Shown here: positions 1-9,967 of the stretch, piece by piece
How positions within the stretch are numbered: position 1 is the stretch's first letter
How the letters are laid out: every line of letters begins with the position of its first letter
Assembly: GCA_963734395.1 (NCBI GenBank)
Contig: CAVTGY010000003.1
Coordinates: 558,001-622,000 of the forward strand
Reading direction: 5' to 3'
Length of the DNA: 64,000 nucleotides
Source: Bog-756 sp963734395
Lineage (GTDB): Bacteria > Actinomycetota > Acidimicrobiia > Acidimicrobiales > RAAP-2
The notes under the pieces: model-generated
Databases searched by the model: none
What the model was told of the DNA's origin: nothing
Seen by the model: only the letters and a program-made list of their open reading frames with translations
Translations under genes and position numbers: made by a program

Positions 1-1092
1 GGCGTCTCCTTGAGGTCGATGAGCGACACCTTCGGGTTGTTGTACATCTCGTAGTAGCCGGTCACGAAGGGGGGCCTCTTCTCACCGAAACCGTGGTCCT
101 TCGGGATGAGCTTGTCCGCCGTCTCGCGGTCATCGACGATGCCCCGTACCTTGTGGGCGATGAACTCGCACCATTCGGCGTTGGCCGCATCGTCGAACAG
201 CACGTCGGCGTAGTTGCTGGAGAGCTTGGAGAAGCCCGGGCTCCTCCACATCGTCTCGAAGAACGCCTGGCGCTCGTCCTCTGAATCGTCGAAGGCGGAA
301 CGCTCGTTGGCGGGATGGAGGAAGCCGGCTGTCGAGGTGTTCAGCACCTCACGCATCGCCTCGAAGCCGGCCCGGAGCTGCTCTTGCTCCTCGGGCGTGA
401 TTGGAGCGTTGTTGAGGGGGGTGCACCAGTTGGCACTGCGCTGGTAGACGGCGAGCGAGGCGACCTCGCCGGCGATGACCGGGGCGATCTGGACGCCACT
501 CGAGCCGGTTCCGATCACGGCGACGCGTTTGCCGGCGAAGTCGACCGGTGACGCCGGCCACAACCCGGTGTGGAACGAAACGCCGCGGAAGTCCTCGCGG
601 CCCGGCACCTCCGGGTAGAAGGGCACCGAGAGGACGCCGGTGGCGGCGATCAGGTACCGCGACCTGAGCTCGGAGCCGTCGTCGGCCACCACGGTCCAGG
701 CTCCTGCCGGCTCGTCGTAGGTCGGCGCCGGTGACCCTGGCGCCGAACCGCATGTGACGGCGGAGGTCGAAGCGGTCGACCACGTGGTTGAGGTAGCGCT
801 CGGTCTCCGGCTGCTCGGCGAACTGCTCTCGCCATTCCCACTCGTCGAAGAGCTCCTTCGAGAACAGGTAGGCGTAGGTGTAGCTCTCGGAGTCGAACCG
901 GCACCCGGGGTAGCGGTTCCAGTACCACGTCCCGCCCACGCCGCCGCCGGCCTCGAGCAACAAGGCGGAGAAGCCGGATTCGCGGGCGAGATGCAGCTGG
1001 TAGATACCGGTGACCCCGGCACCTACGATCAACACGTCGGTGTCGAGCCCACTCGCGCCGTGGTCGTGTGTGGGTCCGGGATGGTCGATCAT
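1..1092 (-). pseudogene. Baeyer-Villiger flavin monooxygenase, partial and frameshifted as assembled
   Basis: FAD/NADPH-dependent monooxygenase that would insert oxygen next to a ketone. The N-terminus has the FAD-binding GAGVTG (about residues 24-29) and the GGTWYWNRYPG block (53-63) typical of cyclohexanone-monooxygenase relatives. The frame breaks near position 721, where one extra C in GACCTAC moves it by one. The new frame gives the full BVMO fingerprint FRGVSFHTGLWP (555-590) and a second Rossmann motif, VIGTGSSG. It stays open to base 1, so the C-terminus lies outside the window. The gene is divergent from the Rieske oxygenase. The family call is secure; the indel is probably technical. 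Confidence 0.85.
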
Positions 1093-1150
1093 TGAGCCCG
1101 CGTCGTCCCGTCACTATGTCATCCGCGGCTTCGATCTCCGCTGGATGCGT

Positions 1151-1167
1151 CGTTAGAAGTTCTACCG
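1151..1167. promoter_or_regulatory. Inverted repeat in the BVMO/Rieske divergent promoter region
   Basis: Arms CGTTAGAA and TTCTACCG flank a single central G and match at 7 of 8 positions, with a perfect TAGAA/TTCTA core. The element sits in the 123-bp gap between two divergent oxygenase genes, about 50 bp before the Rieske start. That is where a dimeric TetR- or GntR-type repressor would bind. The spacing does not match the mycobacterial KstR site. Function is inferred from symmetry and position only. Confidence 0.4.
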
Positions 1168-1215
1168 ACCGATTAGCATAATTCGAACGACGATCGGTGA
1201 AGGGGGAGCGGTCAC

Positions 1216-2580
1216 ATGGCGATCGTGGATCAGAAGTGGTCGGCACTCCCGGTGCCTTTTGCGATGGAGTTCCCGGACCGGGTTCCGAAGGAGCGCTACT
1301 TCGATCCGGACTTCTACCAGGCGGAGATCGACCTCCTGTGGTCCCGGACCTGGCAGATGGCGTGCCGGCTCGAGGAGATCCCCCGGCCCAATGACTTCAC
1401 CGAGTACCAGATCCTCGACCAGTCGATCATCGTGGTCCGCACCGAGGACGGGGGTGCCCGGGCGATGCAAAACGTCTGCCGACATCGCGGCGTGCGGGTG
1501 GTTGAGGGGCGAGGGACCTGTGAGAACGGGTTCGTCTGTCCCTTCCACGGCTGGTGCTACGGCCCGGACGGGACCAACAGTTTCGTCACCAGGGAGCGGA
1601 CCTTCGCCGGGCACAACCTGCAGCCGGAGGACCTGGACCTCACCCCGGTCCGGTGCGAGGTATGGGGTGGGTGCGCGTGGATCAATCTCGACGTCGACGC
1701 ACCACCGCTGAGACCGTGCATCGAGCCGTTCGCCACCACCTTCGACGCCTGGAAGATGGAGTCGTGGCAAGCCGAGTGGTGGCATGCGTTCCGTCTCCCG
1801 GTGAACTGGAAGCTCGCCGAAGAGGCGTTCCTGGAGCAATACCACGTGATCCAGACTCACCCCCAGCTGGTCATCCCCGGGCGGTTCCCGCCGCGCGACG
1901 CGGCGGCGTTCGACCCCCGGATGTTCGTCGAGTCGGAGATCCACTACCTGCGCACGATGAGCGACGGCATGGCCGGAATGGTCCATGCCAACGACGTGCG
2001 CATCGCCGAGTCGCTCCGGGACATCGAGCTGCCCGCCGATCCGACCTCGGCCATGGCCACTTGGCAGCGCACCCTCAATGATGCCGTCGTCCGCTGGCAC
2101 CGCGACCAGGGCTGCGACATTCCCGACCTCAACCAGCTCGAGGCGGCCGGCCTCAACCAGCCCATGGGCTACTGCTTTCCCCACTTCTTCGTGCTCCCCA
2201 TGTACTCCAGCGCCTCGTGCTACCGGTTCCGTCCGCTCGGACCGGAGCAGACGCTGATGGAGATCTGGTCACTCACCCGGTTCCCCGGGGGAAACGCCAG
2301 GGAAGCGCCCTTACCGCCCGAAATCTGGGACCACGATGATCCACGGGTGCCTCCGATCCCCGTCCAGGACTTCTCGAACCTCCCCCGCCAGCAGCGGGGC
2401 CTGCACGCCAAGAGCTTCGAGTACATGCGCCTGTCCGAGGGGATCGAAGGGGGCATCGCCAACTTCGAGCGGACCGTCGACGGCTTCCTCGCCGGGTTCC
2501 CGTACCAGAAGCTGCTGCCGGCCCTGGAGCAGATCAACCTCAACCCGCTCGAGCGGCCGGTCGTCGACCTCGGCTTCTGA
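1216..2580 (+). CDS. Rieske non-heme iron aromatic-ring-hydroxylating oxygenase, alpha subunit
   Basis: Terminal oxygenase that would hydroxylate a ring or side-chain carbon using electrons from a reductase/ferredoxin. The 454 aa are full length for the family. The Rieske [2Fe-2S] ligands are C88-x-H90 and C108-x2-H111. The mononuclear iron site is NWK...YH210-x4-H215, with the usual acidic ligand toward the C-terminus. The ATG follows AAGGGGGAG at about 7 nt. No reductase lies beside it; the ferredoxin at 13 kb could serve but that is speculative. An NTF2-fold protein follows 34 nt later, in the position of a small subunit. Confidence 0.93.
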   Translation: MAIVDQKWSALPVPFAMEFPDRVPKERYFDPDFYQAEIDLLWSRTWQMACRLEEIPRPNDFTEYQILDQSIIVVRTEDGGARAMQNVCRHRGVRVVEGRGTCENGFVCPFHGWCYGPDGTNSFVTRERTFAGHNLQPEDLDLTPVRCEVWGGCAWINLDVDAPPLRPCIEPFATTFDAWKMESWQAEWWHAFRLPVNWKLAEEAFLEQYHVIQTHPQLVIPGRFPPRDAAAFDPRMFVESEIHYLRTMSDGMAGMVHANDVRIAESLRDIELPADPTSAMATWQRTLNDAVVRWHRDQGCDIPDLNQLEAAGLNQPMGYCFPHFFVLPMYSSASCYRFRPLGPEQTLMEIWSLTRFPGGNAREAPLPPEIWDHDDPRVPPIPVQDFSNLPRQQRGLHAKSFEYMRLSEGIEGGIANFERTVDGFLAGFPYQKLLPALEQINLNPLERPVVDLGF

Positions 2581-2614
2581 GCGCCGTTTGCCGACACCGG
2601 AGAAGGGCCCACCG

Positions 2615-3004
2615 ATGGACTACGCAGGTGCAGTAGAGGGGATCCGGGCCACCCTGGCCGCCTACGCGCAGGCGCTGGACGACGGTCGCACCGATGACAT
2701 CGTCGCCACCTTCTGCGCGGACGGCGCCTGCGAGATCCCGGGTCTCGGCACCCACCAGGGTCACCAAGCGCTCCGGCAGGCGTTCGCCCAGTGGGCGCCC
2801 GTGCGTCCCCAACGCCATGTCGTGGTCAACACCCATGTGACCGCCTGGAGTGCTGACGAGGCGAGCGCCAGCAGCGACGTGATCTTCCTGGTGAAGGGCG
2901 AGGAGGGCTGGTCGGTGCAGCTGGTCGGCCGGTACCACGACGTGCTCCACCAATCGGAGGGGACCTGGCGCTTCCACCGTCGGACCGCAGAGTTCATCAC
3001 CTGA
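2615..3004 (+). CDS. SnoaL/NTF2-like protein, possible oxygenase small subunit
   Basis: A 129-aa single-domain protein with the NTF2/SnoaL pattern: an amphipathic N-terminal helix (IRATLAAYAQALDDGRTDD), then strands ending in WRFHRRTAEFIT. Ring-hydroxylating dioxygenase beta subunits, limonene-epoxide hydrolases and ketosteroid isomerases share this fold. It has GGAGAAGGG before the ATG and lies 34 nt after the Rieske gene in the same orientation. A partner or small-subunit role is plausible. An isomerase or hydrolase role cannot be excluded. Confidence 0.75.
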   Translation: MDYAGAVEGIRATLAAYAQALDDGRTDDIVATFCADGACEIPGLGTHQGHQALRQAFAQWAPVRPQRHVVVNTHVTAWSADEASASSDVIFLVKGEEGWSVQLVGRYHDVLHQSEGTWRFHRRTAEFIT

Positions 3005-3105
3005 CCGGGCCGTAGCGGCATTCGCCGGATGCTGGCGGAAATGTCGTTCACGCCTCAGTAGAGTGTCCGTATCGGAACGAACCTGGAGATGAAGGGGGAT
3101 CACCG

Positions 3106-3936
3106 GTGGCTGTGATCACGACCGAGAAGCTGACTCCCACGGTGGGCGCCCTGGTCGAAGGGATCGACCGCGACCGGCTCCTGCACGACGACACCCTGCC
3201 GGCGTGGACGCTCGAGGCTCTGGAGGCCAACGGGGCGCTCGTCCTCCGCGACCTCAACCTGGACGACGAGGCGCAGGTGGCGTTCAGTCGCAGGCTCGGG
3301 ACCGTGGAGAAACTCGGCCGGGGAGAGAACCCCGAGATATTCCTGGTGACCCTCGACCCGAACAGAAACCCGGCGGCGGCATATCTGAAGGGCACGTTCG
3401 ACTGGCACATCGACGGCTGCACCGACGACGTCCCCATCATGGCCACCATGCTCAGTGCCCACGCGGTGGCCGAATCGGGCGGTGAGACCGAGTTCGCCAG
3501 CTCCTACCAGGCCTACGAAGACCTGTCCGACCAGGAGAAGGTGCGCTGCGAGTCGGTCCGGGTGGTCCACACCATGGAGGCGTCGCAGCGCCTGCAGAAC
3601 CCCAATCCCTCCGCCGAGGCGCTCGAGATGATGCGGCAGCGGCCGGCCAAGGAGCATCCGCTGGTATGGACCCACCGCTCCGGCCGCAAGTCCCTCGTCC
3701 TCGGCGCCACCACCGACCACGTCGTCGGTATGCCGGCCGCGGAGAGCCGGGCCTTCCTCGATGACCTCCTTGCCCGGGCGACCACGCCCGACCGGGTCTA
3801 CCGGCACCAATGGAAGGTCGGCGACGTGGTGGTCTGGGACAACCGCGGCGTGCTCCACCGGGCCCTGCCCTATGACCCGGACTCGCCCCGGGACATGCAC
3901 CGCACCACCTTTGCCGGCGACGAGCCGATCCAGTGA
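3106..3936 (+). CDS. TauD/TfdA-family Fe(II)/2-oxoglutarate dioxygenase
   Basis: 276-aa dioxygenase that couples 2-oxoglutarate decarboxylation to substrate hydroxylation. The facial triad is H101-x-D103 (in FDWHIDG) and H251 (in VLHRA). Arginines at 262 and 266 are placed to bind the 2-oxoglutarate carboxylate. The GTG start follows GAAGGGGGA. Its TGA overlaps the GTG of the next SDR by four bases, so the two are translationally coupled. Members act on taurine, 2,4-D, alkyl sulfates or carnitine-pathway compounds; the substrate here is unknown. Confidence 0.9.
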   Translation: MAVITTEKLTPTVGALVEGIDRDRLLHDDTLPAWTLEALEANGALVLRDLNLDDEAQVAFSRRLGTVEKLGRGENPEIFLVTLDPNRNPAAAYLKGTFDWHIDGCTDDVPIMATMLSAHAVAESGGETEFASSYQAYEDLSDQEKVRCESVRVVHTMEASQRLQNPNPSAEALEMMRQRPAKEHPLVWTHRSGRKSLVLGATTDHVVGMPAAESRAFLDDLLARATTPDRVYRHQWKVGDVVVWDNRGVLHRALPYDPDSPRDMHRTTFAGDEPIQ

Positions 3937-4720
3937 GTGACGGGGCGGCCCCTCGCTCCGCACCTCACCTGCAGGGCAAGGTCGCCGTCGTCACCGGCGG
4001 TGGCTCGGGAATCGGGCTGGCCATAAGCGAGCGGCTGGCCGCCGACGGCGCCGCCGTCGCCGTGCTGGACCGCGACGGCCCCTCGGCGGACAAGGCCGCC
4101 GTCCGGATCAACGCCAGCGGGGGGACGGCGATCGGCGTCGAGACCGACGTCACCGACCGGGCGGGAGTCGAGGCGGCCACCGCCCTTGTGGTGCAGCGCC
4201 TCGGTGCCCCCACCATCCTGGTCAACAACGCCGGGCTCGAACAGTTCGGCCCGTTCCTCAAGATCGACGTCGAGACGTGGCGGCGGGTGCTCGAGGTGAA
4301 TCTCACCGGCACCTACCACTGCTGCCAGGTCATGATTCCCCACATGCTCGAGGCGCGGCTGGGGTCGCATCGTCAACATCTCCTCGTCGAGCGCCCAGGG
4401 CGGCCAGCCCTACATGGCCGCGTACGTGTCGTCGAAGGCCGGCGTCATCGGGCTCACCAAGTCCCTGGCCCTCGAGTTCGGACCCAAGGGCATCACCGTC
4501 AACACCATCCCCCCCGGGTTCATCGACACGCCGATGCTGCGTTCCAGTGAGTCGAAGGGTCTGCTCGGTGGAAGCGTGGAGGAACACGAGCAGCGCACAC
4601 CGGTCCGCCGGATCGGCCGTCCCCGAGGACATCGCCGCCACTACGGCATTCCTGGTGACCGAGGAGGCGTCCTATATCACCGGTCAGGTGATCGGCGTCA
4701 ACGGCGGACGCAATACCTGA
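3933..4720 (+). pseudogene. Short-chain dehydrogenase/reductase, frameshifted twice as assembled
   Basis: Classical NAD(P)-dependent SDR. The first frame has the Rossmann TGGGSGIG and NNAG. The second frame, from about 4360, has IVNISS and the YVSSK catalytic pair. The third, from about 4620, has the C-terminal PEDIAATTAFL...GQVIGVNGG. Each change is a one-base gain: an extra C in CGGCTGG, then an extra C in the CCCC run at about 4611-4614. Read through, the enzyme is about 260 aa and complete, which suggests sequence error rather than decay. The GTG start overlaps the stop of the dioxygenase gene. Confidence 0.85.
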
Positions 4721-4721
4721 C

Positions 4722-5312
4722 ATGGCTCGAGTCGATCCGATCCCGCCCGGTGCGTGGCCACCGGAGATGGCCGATGCCATCGTCGCCCTCCGGCCACCCA
4801 ACCCCAACGTGCCGCTGCCGTCCCGTGACCCGTCGCGGCCGAAGGGTCTGAACGCGCTCGGGCTGCTCGCCCACCATCCGGAACTGGCGACCGCGTACAA
4901 TCACTTCAACGGCCATGTTCTGTTCGCATCGACCATCACCCCCCGCCAGCGCGAGCTGCTCGTCCTGCGGGTCGCCGTGCTCCGCGACGCGGCGTACGAG
5001 TGGGCGCAGCACGCGGTACTGGCCGGTGATGCCGGCATCACCGACGCCGAGCTCGACCAGATCAGGTCGGGACCCGGGGCGGCGAGCTGGTCGGCGTTCG
5101 AGGCCGCCCTGCTCATGGCGGCCGACGAGCTGGTCCGCGACGCCTGCCTCTCCGACAGCACCTGGGCGACCCTGGCCGCCGAGCTCGACACCCAGCAACT
5201 GATGGACGTCGTGTTCACCGTGGGTGCCTACGACCTGCTGGCCATGGCGTTCCGCACCTTCGGCGTCGAGCTCGACGACGACCTGTCCAACCGGGCCTCC
5301 GGAACCACCTGA
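4722..5312 (+). CDS. Carboxymuconolactone decarboxylase (AhpD-fold) family protein
   Basis: 196-aa all-helical CMD-family protein with the core stretch REL..LRVA....YEWAQHAVLAGDAG. It lacks the CxxC of AhpD-type alkylhydroperoxidases, so a peroxiredoxin-reductase role is unlikely. Proteins of this length and start (MARVDPIPPGAWPPEM) are common in actinobacterial aromatic and steroid catabolic clusters. The ATG lies one base after the stop of the SDR, so it belongs to the same operon. The reaction is unknown. Confidence 0.85.
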   Translation: MARVDPIPPGAWPPEMADAIVALRPPNPNVPLPSRDPSRPKGLNALGLLAHHPELATAYNHFNGHVLFASTITPRQRELLVLRVAVLRDAAYEWAQHAVLAGDAGITDAELDQIRSGPGAASWSAFEAALLMAADELVRDACLSDSTWATLAAELDTQQLMDVVFTVGAYDLLAMAFRTFGVELDDDLSNRASGTT

Positions 5313-5332
5313 ACCGTCACCGGCGGGGTGGC

Positions 5333-5641
5333 TCAGGTCATCGGGGCGAAACCCTCACCGGGTGCCTCGACGTGCACGATCTCGGGAACGGCGGCGAGCC
5401 AGTTGGCCAACTGCGCGCTGGCCGTCTTGAAGTGCTCCGACTGCACGTGCACCTCACCGGCGGCGGCGTCCTCGAACGCCTCGACCAGGACGTAGACGTT
5501 GGGGTCGTCGACACTCCGAGACCATTCGAAGCAGATGTTCCCGGGCTCGGCACGGGTGGCGGCGGTGAAGTCCGCGACCAGGTCGACCCAGTGGTCAGCG
5601 TATTTGCTTCGTACCTTCTGTTTGACCACGATGAAGATCAC
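5333..5641 (-). CDS. Antibiotic biosynthesis monooxygenase (ABM/YgiN-like) domain protein
   Basis: 102-aa ferredoxin-like dimeric alpha-beta-barrel protein. It has the ABM pattern: FIVVKQKVR at the start, EPGNICFEWSRS in the middle and HFKTASAQLANWL toward the end. Characterised members are cofactorless quinol monooxygenases or ring-modifying oxygenases. The GTG start follows GAAAGGA. It is convergent with the CMD gene across a 20-bp gap. A role in oxidising a ring intermediate would fit the cluster. Confidence 0.82.
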   Translation of the reverse strand: MIFIVVKQKVRSKYADHWVDLVADFTAATRAEPGNICFEWSRSVDDPNVYVLVEAFEDAAAGEVHVQSEHFKTASAQLANWLAAVPEIVHVEAPGEGFAPMT

Positions 5642-5812
5642 GCCGGCGTCCTTTCAGGGTTTCGGGTCACACCGGTGGGAGTGTAGCGCCGGACCCTTTT
5701 GTGGTTACCCGTTACTGTTGGGTCCCGTCCGTGGGTACAGCCCGGTTACCGGGGGCGAACCGGGCGGGCCGGACCGCAGCACCGAACTGAATCTCTCGAC
5801 TTGGAGAATGTT

Positions 5813-6737
5813 GTGAAGATCGCCATCGTCGGAACTGGAGCCATGGGATCGGTGTACGCCGGTCTTCTGGGAAAGGCCGGGCATGAGGTGTGGGCGATCG
5901 ACACCTGGCGGGAGCACATCGACGCCATCGCCGGGTCGGGACTCGCCGTTTCCGGTGCCAGTGGCAGCTTTGTCGTCGACAGTCTGCATGTCGGTCGCAC
6001 CGCCGAGGATGCCGGACCCTGCGACGTGTGGGTGATAGCGACCAAAGCACAGGATGTCGAGGGGGTGGCGGCCGGCATCGCGCCGCTGTTGCAGCCCGAC
6101 AGCGTGGTGATGGCCTTCCAGAACGGCCTCGGGTCGGGCGAGCGGGTGGCCCGCCACATCCCCCAGGACCACATCCTGCTCGGCATCGCCGAGGGGTTCG
6201 GCTCGTCGATCCCCGCTCCGGGTCACGTCCACCACGAAGGCATGCGCCTGATACGGATCGGTGAGATGCAGGGCGGTCTGACCGATCGGGTGCGTCGTAT
6301 CGAGCAGGCCTGGCACGATGCCGGGTTCAACGTGAAGGCCTTCGCCGATGTGAACCTGATGATCTGGGAGAAGTTCCTCTGCAACGTGACCCTGAGCGCA
6401 CCGTGTGCGGCCTTCGACGTCACGGTGGGCGAGTTGATGGCCGATCCACCGCTGTGGGCGATTGCGCTCGGATGCACCATCGAGGCTTACCGGGTGGGGA
6501 TGGCCAAGGGCGTCGAGTTCAGCTTCGACGACCCGCTGCGCTACGTGGCCGAGTTCGCTGCCACCATTCCGAACTGCCAGCCCGTCGATGCGCCTCGATC
6601 ATCTGGCTCACCGGCCCTCGGAAGTGGACGCGATCAACGGCATGGTCGTCGAACTCAGCCGCGAGCTGAACTTGGCTGCCCCCTACAACGAGACTCTGTG
6701 CGCCCTCCTGCGCCGGCGGGAGTCACGGTTCGGATAA
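5813..6737 (+). pseudogene. Ketopantoate reductase (PanE/ApbA) family oxidoreductase, frameshifted as assembled
   Basis: NADPH-dependent 2-oxoacid or ketone reductase family. The N-terminus has the dinucleotide motif GTGAMGS; the middle has VMAFQNGLGS and the WEKFLCNVTLS helix with the conserved lysine. The frame breaks near 6588, where an extra G in CCCGTCG shifts it by one. It resumes as SMRLDHLAHRPSEVDAINGMVVELSREL, the usual PanE C-terminal domain, and stops at TAA 6737. The GTG start at 5813 follows TTGGAG. Its place in a catabolic cluster suggests a degradative dehydrogenase rather than pantothenate synthesis. Confidence 0.82.
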
Positions 6738-6751
6738 CGGGGATCGGATAA

Positions 6752-6782
6752 CAGGGCCGGGAGCTTTCTACTGCCGGCCCTG
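6752..6782. terminator. Bidirectional hairpin terminator
   Basis: Perfect 9-bp arms CAGGGCCGG and CCGGCCCTG surround a 13-nt loop. It lies exactly between the convergent PanE-like and enoyl-CoA hydratase genes, with no strong T-run, as is common for actinobacterial terminators. Confidence 0.7.
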
Positions 6783-6789
6783 GTCGGGT

Positions 6790-7572
6790 TCATCCCTCGA
6801 GAGGCACCCACGCCGGTGGCCGCTTCTCCATGAACGCCCGCATGCCTTCACGGGGTTCTTCTGAGTGGTCGAGCGCCCAGAACATCGTCTGGTAGTCGAT
6901 GGGTCCGTAGCGCTCGCTCATCATCCGCTTCACCTGCGCCCGGGCCATCGGCGCGGTCTCCAGCACCTGAGCGGCGGCTTCGAGAGCGGCGTCCTGGAGA
7001 TCATCGTGGGGGACCACGCGGGACAGCAAGCCCATCCGCAGGGCCTCGGTGGCGTCGAATCTGCGGGCTGACAGCAGGAGGTCTCTGGCCATCGCCATCC
7101 CGACGTGGGCCGGCAGGGCCGCCGCATAGGTTGCGTCGGGTATCCCCCGTAGGAGTTCCGGAACGCGGAACGTGGCCCGGTCGCTGGCCACGGCGATGTC
7201 GGCCATCATGGCGACCAGCAGACCGCCGGCCTGGCAGATGCCGTTGACTGCGGCGATGATCGGCGCCTGGCTGTCCCGGATGGCGAGGAACGGAAGAACG
7301 TCCTGGCCAATCACGTCGGGAGTCGACTCCCCCTCTTCTCTTCGACCGCCCAGGTCCCCTCCCGGCGCAAACACGTCGCCCACGCCGGTGATGATCAGGG
7401 CGGCGAGCTCGGGATCGTTGTTGACCAGCGTTACCGCTCGTTTGAGTCCGTAGTACATCGCGGGGGTGAACGCGTTCCTGGCTGCAGGACGGTCGATGAT
7501 GCACCACGCGATCCGTCCTTGGCGCTCCAGCCGCAGATTCGGTGTTCCCAGGTCATCGCTCATGCGAGTCAT
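6790..7572 (-). CDS. Enoyl-CoA hydratase/isomerase (crotonase) family protein
   Basis: 260-aa crotonase. It has RPAARNAFTPAM at the N-terminus, the oxyanion-hole region FAPGGDLGG, the second oxyanion stretch AAVNGICQAGG, the acidic position PELLRGIPD, and a C-terminus AFMEKRPPAW. The ATG at 7572 is preceded by GGGAGGTGG at about 6 nt, which fixes the start. The same frame stays open far upstream on this strand (to 9882), but that is antisense to the transporter and not real. It would hydrate or isomerise an enoyl-CoA intermediate. Confidence 0.9.
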   Translation of the reverse strand: MTRMSDDLGTPNLRLERQGRIAWCIIDRPAARNAFTPAMYYGLKRAVTLVNNDPELAALIITGVGDVFAPGGDLGGRREEGESTPDVIGQDVLPFLAIRDSQAPIIAAVNGICQAGGLLVAMMADIAVASDRATFRVPELLRGIPDATYAAALPAHVGMAMARDLLLSARRFDATEALRMGLLSRVVPHDDLQDAALEAAAQVLETAPMARAQVKRMMSERYGPIDYQTMFWALDHSEEPREGMRAFMEKRPPAWVPLEG

Positions 7573-7941
7573 GATCCCACCTCCCTGTGGTCGGATTGCC
7601 ACTGCTGCTCTGGAGGCTGACCACCGTCGGTGTGGACGCCCGGCGATGGTCAACCCGCCCCAGGTGGAATCCGCGTTCTCCAAGCGTTTCCTCGCCATTG
7701 GCTCCACCCCCGATGGACCAAGCCCGGGGAGGCCGGATGGTCCTCGAGCGCCGGCGGAAACAAAGTCGCTCAGATCCGGTAAGTGATCTTTCTTTATTTG
7801 GTATACGGTGTTCTGTTGCTGAAAGAACGTATGGGAGCCTCGTCGCCGGCCCAGCCGGCGGTAGCGCTCACCGGTTGAACGGGTAGCCCACACCCTGCCC
7901 GTGCGGGCGGGGAGTCGAGCGGTACAAAGGGGGAGCTCGGC
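7573..7941. promoter_or_regulatory. 369-bp divergent promoter region (ECH / ABC importer)
   Basis: No credible gene. It separates the divergent hydratase and importer operons. It contains an A/T-rich stretch (about 7785-7845) with the palindrome GTATAC, a likely promoter location, then a GCCGGC-CCA-GCCGGC inverted repeat near 7846-7860 within the probable leader of the importer. A strong AAAGGGGGAG precedes the GTG at 7942. Confidence 0.5.
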
Positions 7942-9967
7942 GTGCTTCAATTCGTGATCGCGGGACTGGTACTGGGCAGCATCTACGCGATCGCGTCCGC
8001 GGGCCTGGTGATCACCTACACGTCGTCGGGCATCCTCAACTTCGCATTCGGAGCGATGGCATTCTTCATCGCCCGCTTCTACTACTACCTGCACACCCAG
8101 CAGGGCTGGAGCATCCTGGCGGCCGGCTTCGTCTCCATCGCCATCGCCTCCCCCGCTCTCGGGGTGCTGCTGTACGCCGTCCTGTTCCGGTTTCTCAAGC
8201 TGTCCTCCCCGCTGACCAAGGTGGTGGCCACCATCGGACTGTCGGTGGCCCTTCCGGCGATCGCCACGCTGATCTTCGGGAGCCAGGCCATCCAGCAGGC
8301 ACCGGGCCTGGCCCCGGAGCCGGTCAAGGTGTTCCACTTCCTCGGCGTGCCGGTCACCCTCGACCAGATCATCGTCTACATCTGCGTCGTGGTGATCGTG
8401 GTGGCCGGTGCCCTGGTGCTCAAGTACAGCGACGTCGGGCTCAAGGTGCGGGCAATGGTCGACTCCACGGCGATGACCGATCTGTCGGGCACCAATCCGA
8501 CGGCCATCTCGATCGGCGTCTGGGCGGTCAGCACCTTCCTGGCCGGACTCACCGGGGTGCTCGCCGCACCGATCATCGGGCTCGACGCCGTCAACTTCAC
8601 CCTGCTCATCGCGGCGTCGTTCGCCGCGGTGATCGCCGCCAAGCTCCGGAACCTGCCGGTCGCGGTCGGGGTGGGGCTCCTGATGGGGGTGGCCACCTCG
8701 CTCATCCAGCGGTATCTGCCGCCGGCCAGTGCCTGGACCAGCGAGATCATCGACGCCGTCCCCTTCATCGTCATCGCCATCGTGCTCCTCTACAACCTGG
8801 TCCGGCGGGGCCGGGTGGGGGAGACCGAGGCGTGGGGCGGGGCGCTGGACCGGGCCATCACACCCCAGGGCGAGAGCAGGCTGGCGGCATCGACCTCCGG
8901 CGTGGTCGAGACCGCCTCGCTCAACTTCTTCGGTCGGTACGGGGGGCCGCTGGCGCTCGTCGCCGTCGCCATCGCCCTGCCGCTCATCCTCGGCGGCTAC
9001 TGGGTCGGCCTGACCGCCCAGGCCTTCGCCTTCGGGGTGATCTTTCTCTCGTGGACGCTGGTTACCGGTGAAGGGGGCATGCTCTGGCTCTGCCAGATCA
9101 CCTTTGCCGGGGTGGGGGCACTGACCACCGCTGACCTGGCCAACCATCTCGGGTGGCCGATCCTCGCGTGCGTCGTGGTCGGAGGCGTCATCGCCATGGG
9201 GCTGGGCGCACTCATCGGCTTTTTGAGCATCCGCCTCGGTGACCTGTACGTCGCTCTGGTGACACTGACCTTCGGGCTGCTGATCGAGAACCTGGTGTTC
9301 ACCCTGCCCCGGTTCGTCAATCAGGGCCTCGGGGTGACCCTCAACCGACCCGATTTCGCCTCGTCGGACATCTCGTACGCCTACCTGTGCCTGGTGGCCT
9401 TCGTCATCGTGTCCCTCTTCATCGTCAACCTCCGTCGGTCCACCACCGGCCTCGCTCTCAACGCGGCCCGCTGGAGCGAAGCCGGCGCCCGGACGTCCGG
9501 CATCAGCGTGGTGCAGATGAAGGTGCTGGCCGGGTCCACGGCCGCATTCATCGCCGGCGTCGGGGGCGGGCTGCTGGCGGTGGCGCAGTCGACGGTGGTG
9601 CCCAGCGAGTTCGCCACCTTCGCGGGGATCGTGTGGTTCGCCGCCCTGGTCACCATCGGCATACGCTCCACGGCCGCGGCACTGGTGGCCGGGCTCACCT
9701 TCGTCATGCTCCCGGCGATCGTCCAGGCATACCTCCCCACGTGGACGGCGAACCTGCTGCCGGTGATCTTCGGCCTCGGCGCCATCTCCGCCGCCAAGTT
9801 CCCCGACGGCATCCTGGCCGAACAGAGCCGGCGATTGCGGCGACTGCTCCAGCGGGTGGCACCCGACAGCATCGGGGACCATGCACTTCGCCGAGGTGGT
9901 GGACGCCGCAGTGGCCGAGACCGCGGCGGTCGCACCCGCTCCCGAGGTCGCGAGTCAGGTCTCGTGA
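7942..9967 (+). CDS. Branched-chain amino acid-type ABC transporter permease, LivH-LivM fusion
   Basis: Fused inner-membrane permease. Residues about 1-290 are the LivH half (multiple TM helices, opening GLVLGSIYAIASAGLVITY) and about 325-640 the LivM half (GEGGMLWLCQITFAGVGAL). The uninterrupted frame runs on into the ATPase gene. However, from about 9878 third-position GC bias and residue composition move to the +1 frame. After dropping one G from a GGGG run, that frame reads MHFAEVVDAAVAET... to a TGA at 9965-9967, overlapping the LivG GTG. I therefore end the permease there. HM fusions are common in actinobacteria. Confidence 0.85.

Noticed and set aside
1151..1167. KstR or KstR2 binding site
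   Set aside because: The half-sites look similar but the spacing is 1 bp rather than the expected 4-type arrangement of the mycobacterial consensus.
6790..9882. 1,030-codon open frame on the minus strand
   Set aside because: Only the first 260 codons (from 7572) encode a crotonase with a ribosome site. The rest is antisense to the permease, Gly/His/Asp/Arg-rich, and an effect of high GC.
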